15,443 bases of DNA, from positions 1 through 15,443 of the forward strand of contig JAIOSH010000594.1 in assembly GCA_021107685.1 (NCBI GenBank), in the 5' to 3' direction. This DNA is from Bacteroidales bacterium (GTDB taxonomy: Bacteria; Bacteroidota; Bacteroidia; Bacteroidales; SMBSF39). How positions within the stretch are numbered: the stretch's first letter is position 1; the number at the start of each line of letters is the position of its first letter. The notes beneath the pieces are model-generated. The model did not search any database. It was not told the origin of the DNA and worked only from the letters and a program-made list of their open reading frames with translations. The position numbers and the translations under genes were made by a program. This document shows, piece after piece, positions 7,784-15,286 of this stretch.

Positions 7784-7926
7784 CGTCATTGCGAGGAATC
7801 GGCAGGCTGGTCTTGCGGGCAGGAATGACGAAGCAATCTCTCTGCTATGAAAGGTCACTAAAATTCTTACGGATTGCTTCAATACTCTTCCGCACCAAGC
7901 CAGCATAACAGTATTTCGCAATGACG
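7784..7926. repeat. 143-bp imperfect palindromic repeat (MITE/REP-like)
   Basis: Two 55-nt arms (7784-7838 and 7872-7926) are imperfect reverse complements around a 33-nt loop. The ends are a perfect 11-bp inverted repeat (CGTCATTGCGA) and the inner edges a perfect 9-bp one (GAAGCAATC/GATTGCTTC). About half of the bases between them still pair. The left arm contains GGAAT twice, 27 nt apart (7795 and 7822), as if a short segment had been inserted or duplicated. The element is visibly richer in G/C than its surroundings. From general knowledge, palindromes with CGTCATTGCGAGGA ends and GAAGCAATC cores are scattered in many Bacteroidota and other genomes; I cannot check copy number here. The 83-codon reading frame running through it (7751-8002) is not believed to be a gene. 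Confidence 0.8.
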
Positions 7927-7993
7927 ACAGCCTTATATTTTCATTATTTCCCAATTCAATAATAATATTTGTTAAAAAATAATTATTAGATAA

Positions 7994-8026
7994 AAACCCC
8001 ATTCTGATTAACTCGGAATGGGGTTT
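7994..8026 (-). terminator. Intrinsic terminator of porP-gldJ
   Basis: A perfect 11-bp stem (AAACCCCATTC at 7994-8004 with GAATGGGGTTT at 8016-8026) extends inward by a T:G, a G:C and an A:T pair to leave a 5-nt loop (8008-8012). On the minus strand the G/C-rich stem ends in TTTTT. It lies 26 nt past the gldJ stop codon, so it should end that transcript and separate it from murF. Confidence 0.85.
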
Positions 8027-8052
8027 GACAAAATTATATATTTTTATATGTA

Positions 8053-9525
8053 TTAAAAATCAGCAATTGGGTTTCCTACTCTATCCATAGCGCATCTGAA
8101 ACCAATATAATCAGTAGATAAATTTTCATCAAGAAATCTTCTTGTGCCTGGGCTTAACCAGTAAGATCTGTCTTTCCACGAGCCTCCTTTATAAACTCTT
8201 GCTTTATCATTGATCATTGAAGTATGAGAAAAATCATACATAGTTAGTGAATTAGATTCTTCAGTTTCTCTTAACCAATCTTCGGTATTGATTGTTGAGG
8301 CAAAATCCCCATCACGATAATTAATATTATTAGCTTTACGATAATTTCTTCTGTCAACACTTTCTTCTATTGTTACTTCTTCCCATTTTAATTTACCTAA
8401 TTCATCTTTTTCATCAATCAGTCCTTCAGAATCTTTGACTTTATTCATAAAAACATTACCTCTGTATGGATTAAGGTCGGAAATATCTTCAAAAGACAGG
8501 GGTCTGTAAACATCTAATACCCATTCACTGACATTGCCGGGCATATTATATAAACCATAATCATTGGGCCAGAAAGAGCCAATAGGAGCAGTGATGTCTG
8601 CCGCATCATTCAGGTCTCCGGCAACACCCATATAATCGCCTCTTCCTCTTCTAAAGTTAGCTATAAAACTTCCATAGTATTCTTTTTCGTCTGTTCTGAT
8701 ATAATGCCCATTCCATGGATAAGTTCTTCTTTCAATTACTCGTTCATACAGGGTGTTTCCAATCAGACCGAGAGCTGCAAATTCCCATTCGGCTTCGGTA
8801 GGTAAACGATATTTTGGTAGCAGGAGACCATCCTCCAATTTAACTTTTCGTTCTCCTGTGCTGTTAGGATTTAGATCTTCAATATTTTTATTTACTAAAC
8901 CCTCATATTGTCCGGCTAAATATGCTTCAGTATTAAAATTATTTTCATTTAACTGGTCAGGGTCTAAATCTAAAATTCCTTTACTAACAAGTAACATTTC
9001 ATTAACTCTGTCTGTTCTCCATGCACAATAATCTGAAGCTTGCACCCAACTTACTCCGACAACAGGATAATAATGATATGCAGGATGGCGGAGATATAAT
9101 TCAACTAAAGGTTCGTTGTAAGCTAATCTGTCGCGCCATACAAGTGTATCGGGTAATGCTTTACGATATACTTCCGGGTAATCAGTACCAAAAACCCTGT
9201 TTAACCAGTATAAATATTCCAGATAATCAATATTGGCAACTTCAGTTTCATCCATATAAAATGTCCTTATTGTTATCCTTCGCGGGATATTGTTCCAATC
9301 GTAAAGATAATCTTCGGCAGTGGCTCCCATAATAAAAGTTCCACCTTCAATTAATACAAGTCCGGGGCCTGTTTCCTGCTCTGTGTAATCTGCAACCTGA
9401 AAACCGCCGTTTTTAGGATTATTGTAATCCCATCCTGTTGTTCCTGATTTTTCCTTTGAACAGGATATTAATAATACTAATGAACCCAGTATAATAAATA
9501 ATGCAATGTTTTTTTTGTATTTCAT
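8053..9525 (-). CDS. gldJ: Gliding motility / type IX secretion lipoprotein GldJ
   Basis: An outer-membrane lipoprotein needed for gliding and for stability of the GldK component of the type IX secretion machine in Flavobacterium. The 490 residues begin with a lipoprotein signal ending in LISC (Cys22 is the lipid-modified residue). The rest is a formylglycine-generating-enzyme-like (SUMF1) fold: EGGTFIMG (60-67), FYMDETEVANIDYLEY (89-104), YPVVGVSW (153-160), WRTDRVNE (169-176), YRLPTEAEWEFA (239-250), NMPGNVSEWVLD (327-338), RVYKGGSW (443-450) and YIGFRCAM (473-480). GldK/PorK has the same fold, but the QETGPGL, DTLVW and WRTDRVNE segments and the place next to murF and near porU fit GldJ. 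It follows porP by 30 nt and ends in a strong terminator. It is presumably structural; no enzymatic activity is claimed. The start ATG (9523-9525) follows an A-rich tract. Confidence 0.9.
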   Translation of the reverse strand: MKYKKNIALFIILGSLVLLISCSKEKSGTTGWDYNNPKNGGFQVADYTEQETGPGLVLIEGGTFIMGATAEDYLYDWNNIPRRITIRTFYMDETEVANIDYLEYLYWLNRVFGTDYPEVYRKALPDTLVWRDRLAYNEPLVELYLRHPAYHYYPVVGVSWVQASDYCAWRTDRVNEMLLVSKGILDLDPDQLNENNFNTEAYLAGQYEGLVNKNIEDLNPNSTGERKVKLEDGLLLPKYRLPTEAEWEFAALGLIGNTLYERVIERRTYPWNGHYIRTDEKEYYGSFIANFRRGRGDYMGVAGDLNDAADITAPIGSFWPNDYGLYNMPGNVSEWVLDVYRPLSFEDISDLNPYRGNVFMNKVKDSEGLIDEKDELGKLKWEEVTIEESVDRRNYRKANNINYRDGDFASTINTEDWLRETEESNSLTMYDFSHTSMINDKARVYKGGSWKDRSYWLSPGTRRFLDENLSTDYIGFRCAMDRVGNPIADF

Positions 9526-9555
9526 TTTTTTTAGGTTTTAATTAATCAAATATAA

Positions 9556-10557
9556 CTAAAATTCAGGGCATTTTATTGCACCCTGTTTATTTCTTTTTTT
9601 AAAACATTTGAATTGCCATGCAAAAGATACCTCATGTGCACCTCCTGTAGCATTATTAAGTTTGGAAACAGTAATATCATAACTATAACCAAACTTAAAT
9701 CTTTCATGTTGTAACCCGATAAGTAAAATAACTGCATCGGGATTTTCAAAATTATGTCTGTACCAAAATCCACCAACAAAAGTATAAACATTTATGTATA
9801 AACCAAAATTTATTTGATGAAATTTTTCTTGTTGTTGATATAAAATATTAGGTGAAATTGATAATTCTGAATGTGTTTGTGTACTATATACGCTCTTTCG
9901 CAGGTTTATAACAGCACCTGAATGTACTGTTATTTTCATATAAAGCGGACTCTTGTCATTATAATAAAATTCAATATTGGGTTCGGTGAGATGATGAACC
10001 GCAATGCCTGCAAAATAATTTTTTTTAAACCCTACAAGGATACCTGTAGAGAAATCAGGAAATGACACACTAAGATTATCAGGTGGATTTTCTCCTGTTA
10101 ATGATTTATTTACTGAACCTGTTAAAGGATCTATCATATCGGCAAAAATAAATTTTTCCCAATCAAGTTTTTTTTGAAAATATGAAACTTCAAATCCTGC
10201 ATTCAGATTTATTGAATTATTTACTTTTAATTTATATGAATAAATACCGCTGATTTTATTGGATTTGATTGCACCCTGACCTGCATCATCTGATAGAAAT
10301 GTAATTGCTGTCCCACCGGAAATTGCTTTTATATATTGATCATAAGATGCTGCGTAATTTACAAAATTGCCTGAAAATGAAGGCCATTGATTCCTATAAT
10401 TTAATATAATTCTTGGGCATATATTTGAACCTGCTAATGCAGGATTTAAATATATAGGATTAGCATAAAATTGTGAAAAACCCGGATCCTGAGAATATGA
10501 AGCCTTCATAAATAATAATGCTAAAATATAAGTTATTAATAATAACTTTTTAACCAA
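9556..10557 (-). CDS. Type IX secretion system membrane protein PorP/SprF
   Basis: A 333-residue outer-membrane beta-barrel protein of the PorP/SprF family, part of type IX secretion or partner of a particular secreted adhesin. Residues 1-22 are a signal peptide (VKK, a Leu/Ile core, cut after SYS). The mature protein begins with QFYANPIYLNPALAG (29-43) and NYRNQWP (53-59), the hallmark start of the family, followed by alternating strands with many aromatic residues, as in a barrel. The start is TTG (10555-10557): the codon directly before it is a TAA stop in frame, and the first in-frame ATG (residue 17) would destroy the signal peptide, so TTG is close to forced. It is the first gene of a porP-gldJ operon, divergent from porU with 98 nt between. 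These genomes often carry many paralogs, so I give no symbol. Confidence 0.9.
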   Translation of the reverse strand: MVKKLLLITYILALLFMKASYSQDPGFSQFYANPIYLNPALAGSNICPRIILNYRNQWPSFSGNFVNYAASYDQYIKAISGGTAITFLSDDAGQGAIKSNKISGIYSYKLKVNNSINLNAGFEVSYFQKKLDWEKFIFADMIDPLTGSVNKSLTGENPPDNLSVSFPDFSTGILVGFKKNYFAGIAVHHLTEPNIEFYYNDKSPLYMKITVHSGAVINLRKSVYSTQTHSELSISPNILYQQQEKFHQINFGLYINVYTFVGGFWYRHNFENPDAVILLIGLQHERFKFGYSYDITVSKLNNATGGAHEVSFAWQFKCFKKRNKQGAIKCPEF

Positions 10558-10629
10558 TTAATATATATTTTGAATTTTAGTAATTACAATATTAATATGG
10601 TTATAACGTTAAAATACAAATTTTAGTTT

Positions 10630-10637
10630 CAAAATTA
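10630..10637 (-). promoter_or_regulatory. Possible -7 box for porP-gldJ
   Basis: Read on the minus strand this is TAATTTTG, matching TAnnTTTG. It would give a leader of about 65 nt before the porP TTG start. No TTG element lies at the usual upstream distance; the nearest (10664-10666) is 26 nt away and inside the porU coding start. No match for a porU promoter was seen in the same 98-nt gap. Confidence 0.35.
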
Positions 10638-10655
10638 TATTTTTTAAAATTTAAT

Positions 10656-13600
10656 ATGAAATACAAAACCTTAGTAATTTTTTTATTTTTTATTCCGGTA
10701 GTAATTTTTGCCCAACATAAAAATTATCATAGAAAAATTAAATGGAAAGGTGTTCAAACAATTAAAATATCAGAAAGTGAATCCATGAGTTTCCTCACTT
10801 TTGACGGTGCTGTAAATGATTTTGACTCTGATTTCTTACCTGTTTATTTCGAAAGATTCAAATTAAATTCAATTTCAGTTGATATTAATGTTTTATTGAA
10901 GAATAAAATATTTAAAGAGCTAAATCCTGAAGAAATTAAAAATATTAAAACATTAGACCGGATTAAAACAGAACTAATTTTAAATTCTTCGAAAACTCTC
11001 GACAGAAAAGAGCCTTATGTTAGTATTTCTTTTATTCCTATAAGGAAAAATCCTGATAATGGTAAGTATGAAAAATTAATTTCATTTGATATGGAATTAT
11101 ATATTACCGACCTGCCAAATGAAGAATTATTTAAAAGGACATATAAGCAAAATTCTGTTCTTTCGTCAGGTAATTGGTATAAGATCAGGTCTCAGTACAC
11201 CGGCATTCATAAAATTTCATATAATGATCTTATTAATATGGGAATGGATGTTAATTCTATCAATCCTAAAAATTTAAGATTATATGGAAATGGTGGGGGA
11301 ATGTTGCCTGAGTCAAATATTAAATTCAGATATGATGATCTTGAAGAAAATGCCATTATAGTTGTTGGTGAAGATGACCAAAATTTTGACGAAAATGATT
11401 ATATCTTATTTTATGCAGAATCGCCAAATGATTGGGATTATAATGAAATTGACGGAAAATTTTACCATACTTCGCATCTTTATTCAAACTATACTTATTA
11501 TTTCATAACTGCTGATTTAGGTACAGGTAAAAGAATAAACATTCAGACTTCATCAACACAGACACCAACAAATTATGTTACAAAATTTGATGGTGTTTCT
11601 TATCATGAAACCGACAATGTAAATCTTATTAAATCAGGCAGGGTATGGTATGGAGAAATTTTTGATATGAATACATCTTATGAATTCCCCATTAGTTTTC
11701 CCGATATTGATGTTAATTCTGAAGTATATTTAAAAATTAATGTAGCTGCAAAATCCACAACAAGCAGTTCATTTGATGTTTATATTAATAATAATAAAAT
11801 TACAAATATAATTGTATCTGCAGCTTCAGGAACTACGGGTTCGAATTATGCCAAGTCTTCAACAAAAATAGTATATTTTTATGCATCAGGCTCAAATTTT
11901 ACTTTAAAGATAGTTTATAATAAATCAACTTCAAATTCTATTGGATGGTTGAATTATTTTGAGTTAAATGCAAAAAGACATTTAAAATTCAACAACAGTC
12001 AATTGTCATTTAGAGATATTAATTCTGTAGGAACAGGAAATATTTCTGAATTTACATTATCAAATGCTTCATCATCAGTTATAATTTGGAATGTTACAAA
12101 TCCGACTAATGTAAAAAAAATTGATGCTATTTTAAATGGTAATAATTTAACTTTTTCATTACCAACAGATACTTTACAGGAATTCATTGCCTTTGACGGG
12201 TCTGATTTTTATTCACCGCAATTTATTGAAAAAATAAAAAATCAGGACCTTCATGGTTTGGGACAATATGAGATGATCATAATAAGTCATCCTAATTTTA
12301 TTAATGAGGCAAATAATTTGGCGAGCTATCACGAAAATAATGACAATATGAGTGTTTTGGTTGTAAAACCTCAAACAATTTATAATGAATTTTCTTCAGG
12401 CGGACAAGATATTACTGCAATCAGAGATTTTATTAAAATGTTTTATGACAGGGCTAACCCGGGAGAGGAGCCAAAATATCTGCTTTTATTTGGTGACGGT
12501 TCTTATGATAATAAAAACAGAATTAGCAACAATACAAATTATATACCTACATGGCAGTCATCCGAATCACTTAATGAAACTTCATCTTATGTAACTGACG
12601 ATTTTTATGGCTTTCTTGATGATGTTTATCCTGATAATACTCTTGATATTGGTATCGGACGTTTTCCTGTAGCAACGCTTGAACAGGCTGTAAGTGCCGC
12701 AGATAAAGTTATACATTATTCCAACAATACTAAAGCTGTAATGGGAGACTGGAGAAATGTTATTTGTTTAATTGCTGATGATGAAGATGGTAATATGCAT
12801 CTTAATCATGCAGAAGAATTAGCAGTGCTTATTGATACTACAACTAAAAATATAAATATTGATAAAATATATTTCGATGCCTACCAGCAGATATCCACAC
12901 CTGGCGGTCAACGTTATCCCGAAGCCAATGAAGCTATAAATAACAGGGTTGATAAAGGAGCTTTAGTAATTAATTATGTAGGTCATGGTGGTGAAGTTGG
13001 CTGGTCTCACGAACGTGTGCTTGAAATTTCCGATATAAATAGCTGGACAAATTATGATAAAATGCCTGTTTTTATTACAGCAACTTGTGAGTTTAGCAGG
13101 TATGACGACCCTGGAAGGACTTCGGCAGGTGAACTTGTCTTTCTAAATAATAAAGGCGGGGCAGTTGCTTTATTCACCACAGCAAGAGCTACTTATGGTA
13201 GTATAAACTCAAGTATTAATAAAAGTTTTTATAAGTATGCACTAAATAAAATTGACGGTGAATACCTAAGAATGGGCGATATTATCAGGCTTACAAAAAT
13301 TGAAAGCGGTTCGAATGATAATGGGAGAAAATATGTTTTGTTAGGAGACCCTGCTTTAAAAATGGCATATCCCCATTATAATGTTGTTACAACTTCAATA
13401 AATAATAACGCAATCACTTTATTGCCTGATACTATCAGGGCTTTGGATAAAGTTACTATTGAAGGAGTTATTGAAGATAATAATGGAAATATTGTTACTG
13501 ATTTTAATGGTATTGTTTACCCCATAGTATATGATAAGCCGTCAAAAATTTCTACTCTTGCCAATGACCACGGCAGTCAGGAAAAAACATTTTATTTACA

Positions 13601-14453
13601 AAAAAATATTTTGTATAAAGGAAAAGCAAATATTATTAATGGTAAGTTTTCATTTACTTTTATTTCACCTAAAGATATTGCTTATCAATATGGCTTTGGT
13701 AAAATCAGCTATTATGCTGATAATGATCATACTGATGCAAGTGGTTATAATGTTAATATTATTATTGGCGGTTATAATGAAAATTCCTCTGTTGATAACA
13801 ATGGACCTTTAATAGAACTTTATTTAAATGATGAGAATTTTGTTTTTGGTGGAATAACAAATGAAAATCCCATATTATTAGCTTATCTTGAGGATGAAAG
13901 TGGTATAAATACAGTTGGAAATGGTATAGGTCATGATATAGTTGCTATTATTGGTTATAATGATAAATCATATATTTTAAATGATTATTATGAAGCTGAT
14001 TTGGATAGCTATCAAAAAGGAACTTTAATTTACCCATTCTTCGATTTAAGCGAAGGATTACATACACTAAGTCTTAAAGTTTGGGATGTTTATAATAATT
14101 CATCGGAAGCATATACTGAATTTATTGTCGCTGAATCTTCGGAAATGGTATTGGATCACTTGCTTAATTTCCCGAATCCGTTCAGACACAGCACTACTTT
14201 TTCATTTCAACATAATCAGGCGGATACTGATATAGACATTAAAATTGAAATATATTCTTTATCAGGAAAGTTAGTTAAAATAATTGATGAAATATATTAT
14301 TCCGGTGGTTTTAAGTATAAATCAAAGGAATGGGACGGCACGAATGATTATGGTAGTAAATTAGCAAAAGGAATGTATGTATATAAAGTAGTAGTAAAAA
14401 ACATTGACGGCTCTAGTTCAGAAGAAACACAAAAATTGGTAATTCTGAAGTAA
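10656..14453 (+). CDS. porU: Type IX secretion system sortase PorU
   Basis: A cell-surface cysteine peptidase of the gingipain (C25) family that removes the C-terminal sorting signal from exported proteins and attaches them to surface lipopolysaccharide. The 1265 residues comprise a signal peptide (1-19, cut after IFA), an N-terminal beta-rich region with the PorU-typical NWYKIRSQYTGIHKIS (173-188) and LRLYGNGGG, a peptidase domain (about 540-905) with catalytic His777 in NYVGHGGEVGW and Cys811 in TATCEFSRYDD, ending at LLGDPALKM (895-903), and a C-terminal domain from NFPNPF (1171-1176) with SLSGKLV, a WDGTND turn and KGMYVYKV. That last part resembles the sorting domain of cargo proteins, which PorU is known to keep. 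It is divergent from porP-gldJ. Its usual partner porV is not next to it. The start is the ATG at 10656-10658. Confidence 0.95.
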   Translation: MKYKTLVIFLFFIPVVIFAQHKNYHRKIKWKGVQTIKISESESMSFLTFDGAVNDFDSDFLPVYFERFKLNSISVDINVLLKNKIFKELNPEEIKNIKTLDRIKTELILNSSKTLDRKEPYVSISFIPIRKNPDNGKYEKLISFDMELYITDLPNEELFKRTYKQNSVLSSGNWYKIRSQYTGIHKISYNDLINMGMDVNSINPKNLRLYGNGGGMLPESNIKFRYDDLEENAIIVVGEDDQNFDENDYILFYAESPNDWDYNEIDGKFYHTSHLYSNYTYYFITADLGTGKRINIQTSSTQTPTNYVTKFDGVSYHETDNVNLIKSGRVWYGEIFDMNTSYEFPISFPDIDVNSEVYLKINVAAKSTTSSSFDVYINNNKITNIIVSAASGTTGSNYAKSSTKIVYFYASGSNFTLKIVYNKSTSNSIGWLNYFELNAKRHLKFNNSQLSFRDINSVGTGNISEFTLSNASSSVIIWNVTNPTNVKKIDAILNGNNLTFSLPTDTLQEFIAFDGSDFYSPQFIEKIKNQDLHGLGQYEMIIISHPNFINEANNLASYHENNDNMSVLVVKPQTIYNEFSSGGQDITAIRDFIKMFYDRANPGEEPKYLLLFGDGSYDNKNRISNNTNYIPTWQSSESLNETSSYVTDDFYGFLDDVYPDNTLDIGIGRFPVATLEQAVSAADKVIHYSNNTKAVMGDWRNVICLIADDEDGNMHLNHAEELAVLIDTTTKNINIDKIYFDAYQQISTPGGQRYPEANEAINNRVDKGALVINYVGHGGEVGWSHERVLEISDINSWTNYDKMPVFITATCEFSRYDDPGRTSAGELVFLNNKGGAVALFTTARATYGSINSSINKSFYKYALNKIDGEYLRMGDIIRLTKIESGSNDNGRKYVLLGDPALKMAYPHYNVVTTSINNNAITLLPDTIRALDKVTIEGVIEDNNGNIVTDFNGIVYPIVYDKPSKISTLANDHGSQEKTFYLQKNILYKGKANIINGKFSFTFISPKDIAYQYGFGKISYYADNDHTDASGYNVNIIIGGYNENSSVDNNGPLIELYLNDENFVFGGITNENPILLAYLEDESGINTVGNGIGHDIVAIIGYNDKSYILNDYYEADLDSYQKGTLIYPFFDLSEGLHTLSLKVWDVYNNSSEAYTEFIVAESSEMVLDHLLNFPNPFRHSTTFSFQHNQADTDIDIKIEIYSLSGKLVKIIDEIYYSGGFKYKSKEWDGTNDYGSKLAKGMYVYKVVVKNIDGSSSEETQKLVILK

Positions 14454-14454
14454 G

Positions 14455-14490
14455 TGTAAATTAAAGTGGTAATTCACCAACAAGTTTACA
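14455..14490 (+). other. Weak hairpin just after porU
   Basis: TGTAAA (14455-14460) pairs with TTTACA (14485-14490) and TGGT (14467-14470) with ACCA (14476-14479) around AATTC, with an internal loop between. It begins two bases after the porU stop codon. There is no T run behind it, so it may stabilise the 3' end of the message rather than terminate it. The rest of 14491-14682 holds no gene that I can see. Confidence 0.3.
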
Positions 14491-14511
14491 GTCTTCATTC
14501 ATCAGTCTTCA
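14489..14511. repeat. Short direct repeat CAGTCTTCA
   Basis: CAGTCTTCA occurs at 14489-14497 and again at 14503-14511, a 14-nt period. It looks like a remnant of a simple-sequence tract in the non-coding stretch after porU. No function can be assigned. Confidence 0.5.
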
Positions 14512-14682
14512 GACAGTAATATTCCACCAATAAAAAATTGGCACGAACAATTTTTTTCGCAGTTAAATTTGCGGATTATTAAAATAACTTGCGGCAAAAT
14601 AGTTTTTTAATCGAACAATAAATTGATAAAATTACCATTTGTAATATATTGTAACAAAAAGTATAACTATTTGTAAAAATAA

Positions 14683-14714
14683 TTGACAAATAGTACAATT
14701 ATTTCTTGCCTTTG
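14683..14714 (+). promoter_or_regulatory. Promoter-like site before the ATPase pseudogene
   Basis: TTGACA (TTG at 14683-14685), then 21 nt, then TGCCTTTG (14707-14714), one mismatch from TAnnTTTG. It sits 17 nt before the ATG of the broken ATPase gene and fits its original promoter. Confidence 0.45.
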
Positions 14715-14731
14715 CAGAAAATATTACATAA

Positions 14732-15130
14732 ATGATTATTAGAAACATATACTATGAGCTAAAAAAGGCATTGAATATCAAGCAAATTATTGTCATTACC
14801 GGTTTGCGTAGGGTAGGAAAAACAACAACCATAAAATTTTTGATTGATAAGGTAGAGAATAAAAATAAGGTTTATCTTGATCTTGAACGGATAGAATATC
14901 GCAATATTTTTTCAGGCGAAAATTATGGCGATATTATTAAATCGCTTGAAATTGAAGGTGTCGATTTCAATCAAAAAGCATTTATTGCTCTTGATGAAAT
15001 TCAACTTGTACCAATTTTTTATTAAATTTTTAAAACCTTTTGTAACCAGCCCTGACAGGGAGATTACGCTGCAGAATAAACTGTATTTTTCCGACAGCGG
15101 GTTGCTGAATAATTTGCACATTTTGATTTG
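14732..15130 (+). pseudogene. Internally deleted AAA-family ATPase (DUF4143 type)
   Basis: Two pieces of one protein family lie next to each other in different frames. Piece 1 (14732 to about 15012) encodes residues 1-94 of an AAA ATPase: GLRRVGKTT (24-32) is the Walker A loop and AFIALDEIQLV (83-93) the Walker B strand. Piece 2 (about 15013-15122, in another frame) encodes FIKFLKPFVTSPDREI and LYFSDSGLLNNL, which resemble the DUF4143 region near the C terminus of such proteins. Intact members are usually about 400 residues, so I infer that roughly 200 central residues and the C-terminal end are lost. Such ATPases occur as mobile, multicopy accessory genes of uncertain role. The first frame stops at 15025, so no functional protein is expected. 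An assembly error at the junction is the alternative. Confidence 0.8.
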
Positions 15131-15149
15131 TTTCTTTTCGGAAGTCATT

Positions 15150-15162
15150 GTCCCATAGGGAC
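15150..15162. repeat. Small palindrome at the end of the pseudogene
   Basis: GTCCC-ATA-GGGAC is a perfect 5-bp inverted repeat just behind the ATPase remnant. It is G/C-rich within AT-rich DNA and may be what remains of a palindromic repeat at a rearrangement boundary. No T run follows on either strand, so it is not a convincing terminator. Confidence 0.4.
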
Positions 15163-15220
15163 TAAAAAACGCAATAATTTATCCAGTTTTTAGTATAACA
15201 TTATAACTAATACTTATGGA

Positions 15221-15246
15221 TTGTAATAGTAATTTTTCTATTTTTG
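15221..15246 (+). promoter_or_regulatory. Promoter for the SxtJ-type gene
   Basis: TATTTTTG at 15239-15246 matches TAnnTTTG exactly. The nearest TTG (15221-15223) is 15 nt upstream, a little closer than usual. The start codon at 15287 lies 40 nt downstream. Confidence 0.5.
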
Positions 15247-15286
15247 CAGCAAGATTATGAAATCTTTTCAATAAAAAAATTAATCA

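Noticed and set aside
7751..8002. 83-codon minus-strand reading frame between gldJ and murF
   Set aside because: It runs through the 143-bp palindrome and into the gldJ terminator; its protein has no family features and its composition is that of the repeat.
8753..9332. Two overlapping plus-strand frames opposite gldJ
   Set aside because: They are shadows of the GldJ coding sequence, which has its full set of motifs on the other strand.
8053..9525. Reading this gene as gldK/porK because it follows a porP paralog, as porP-porK does in Porphyromonas
   Set aside because: Sequence segments such as WRTDRVNE and QETGPGL and the murF neighbour fit GldJ; no porL/gldL follows it.
10564..10572. TATATTTTG as a porU -7 box on the plus strand
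   Set aside because: The spacing inside the motif is one base too long for TAnnTTTG and no TTG element is correctly placed upstream.
13531..13812. 93-codon frame inside porU in another frame
   Set aside because: It lies wholly within the continuous 1265-residue PorU frame and has biased Leu/Ile/Met content.
14912..15148. 78-codon minus-strand frame over the ATPase remnant
   Set aside because: It is antisense to both pseudogene pieces; similarity to a known family is seen only on the plus strand.
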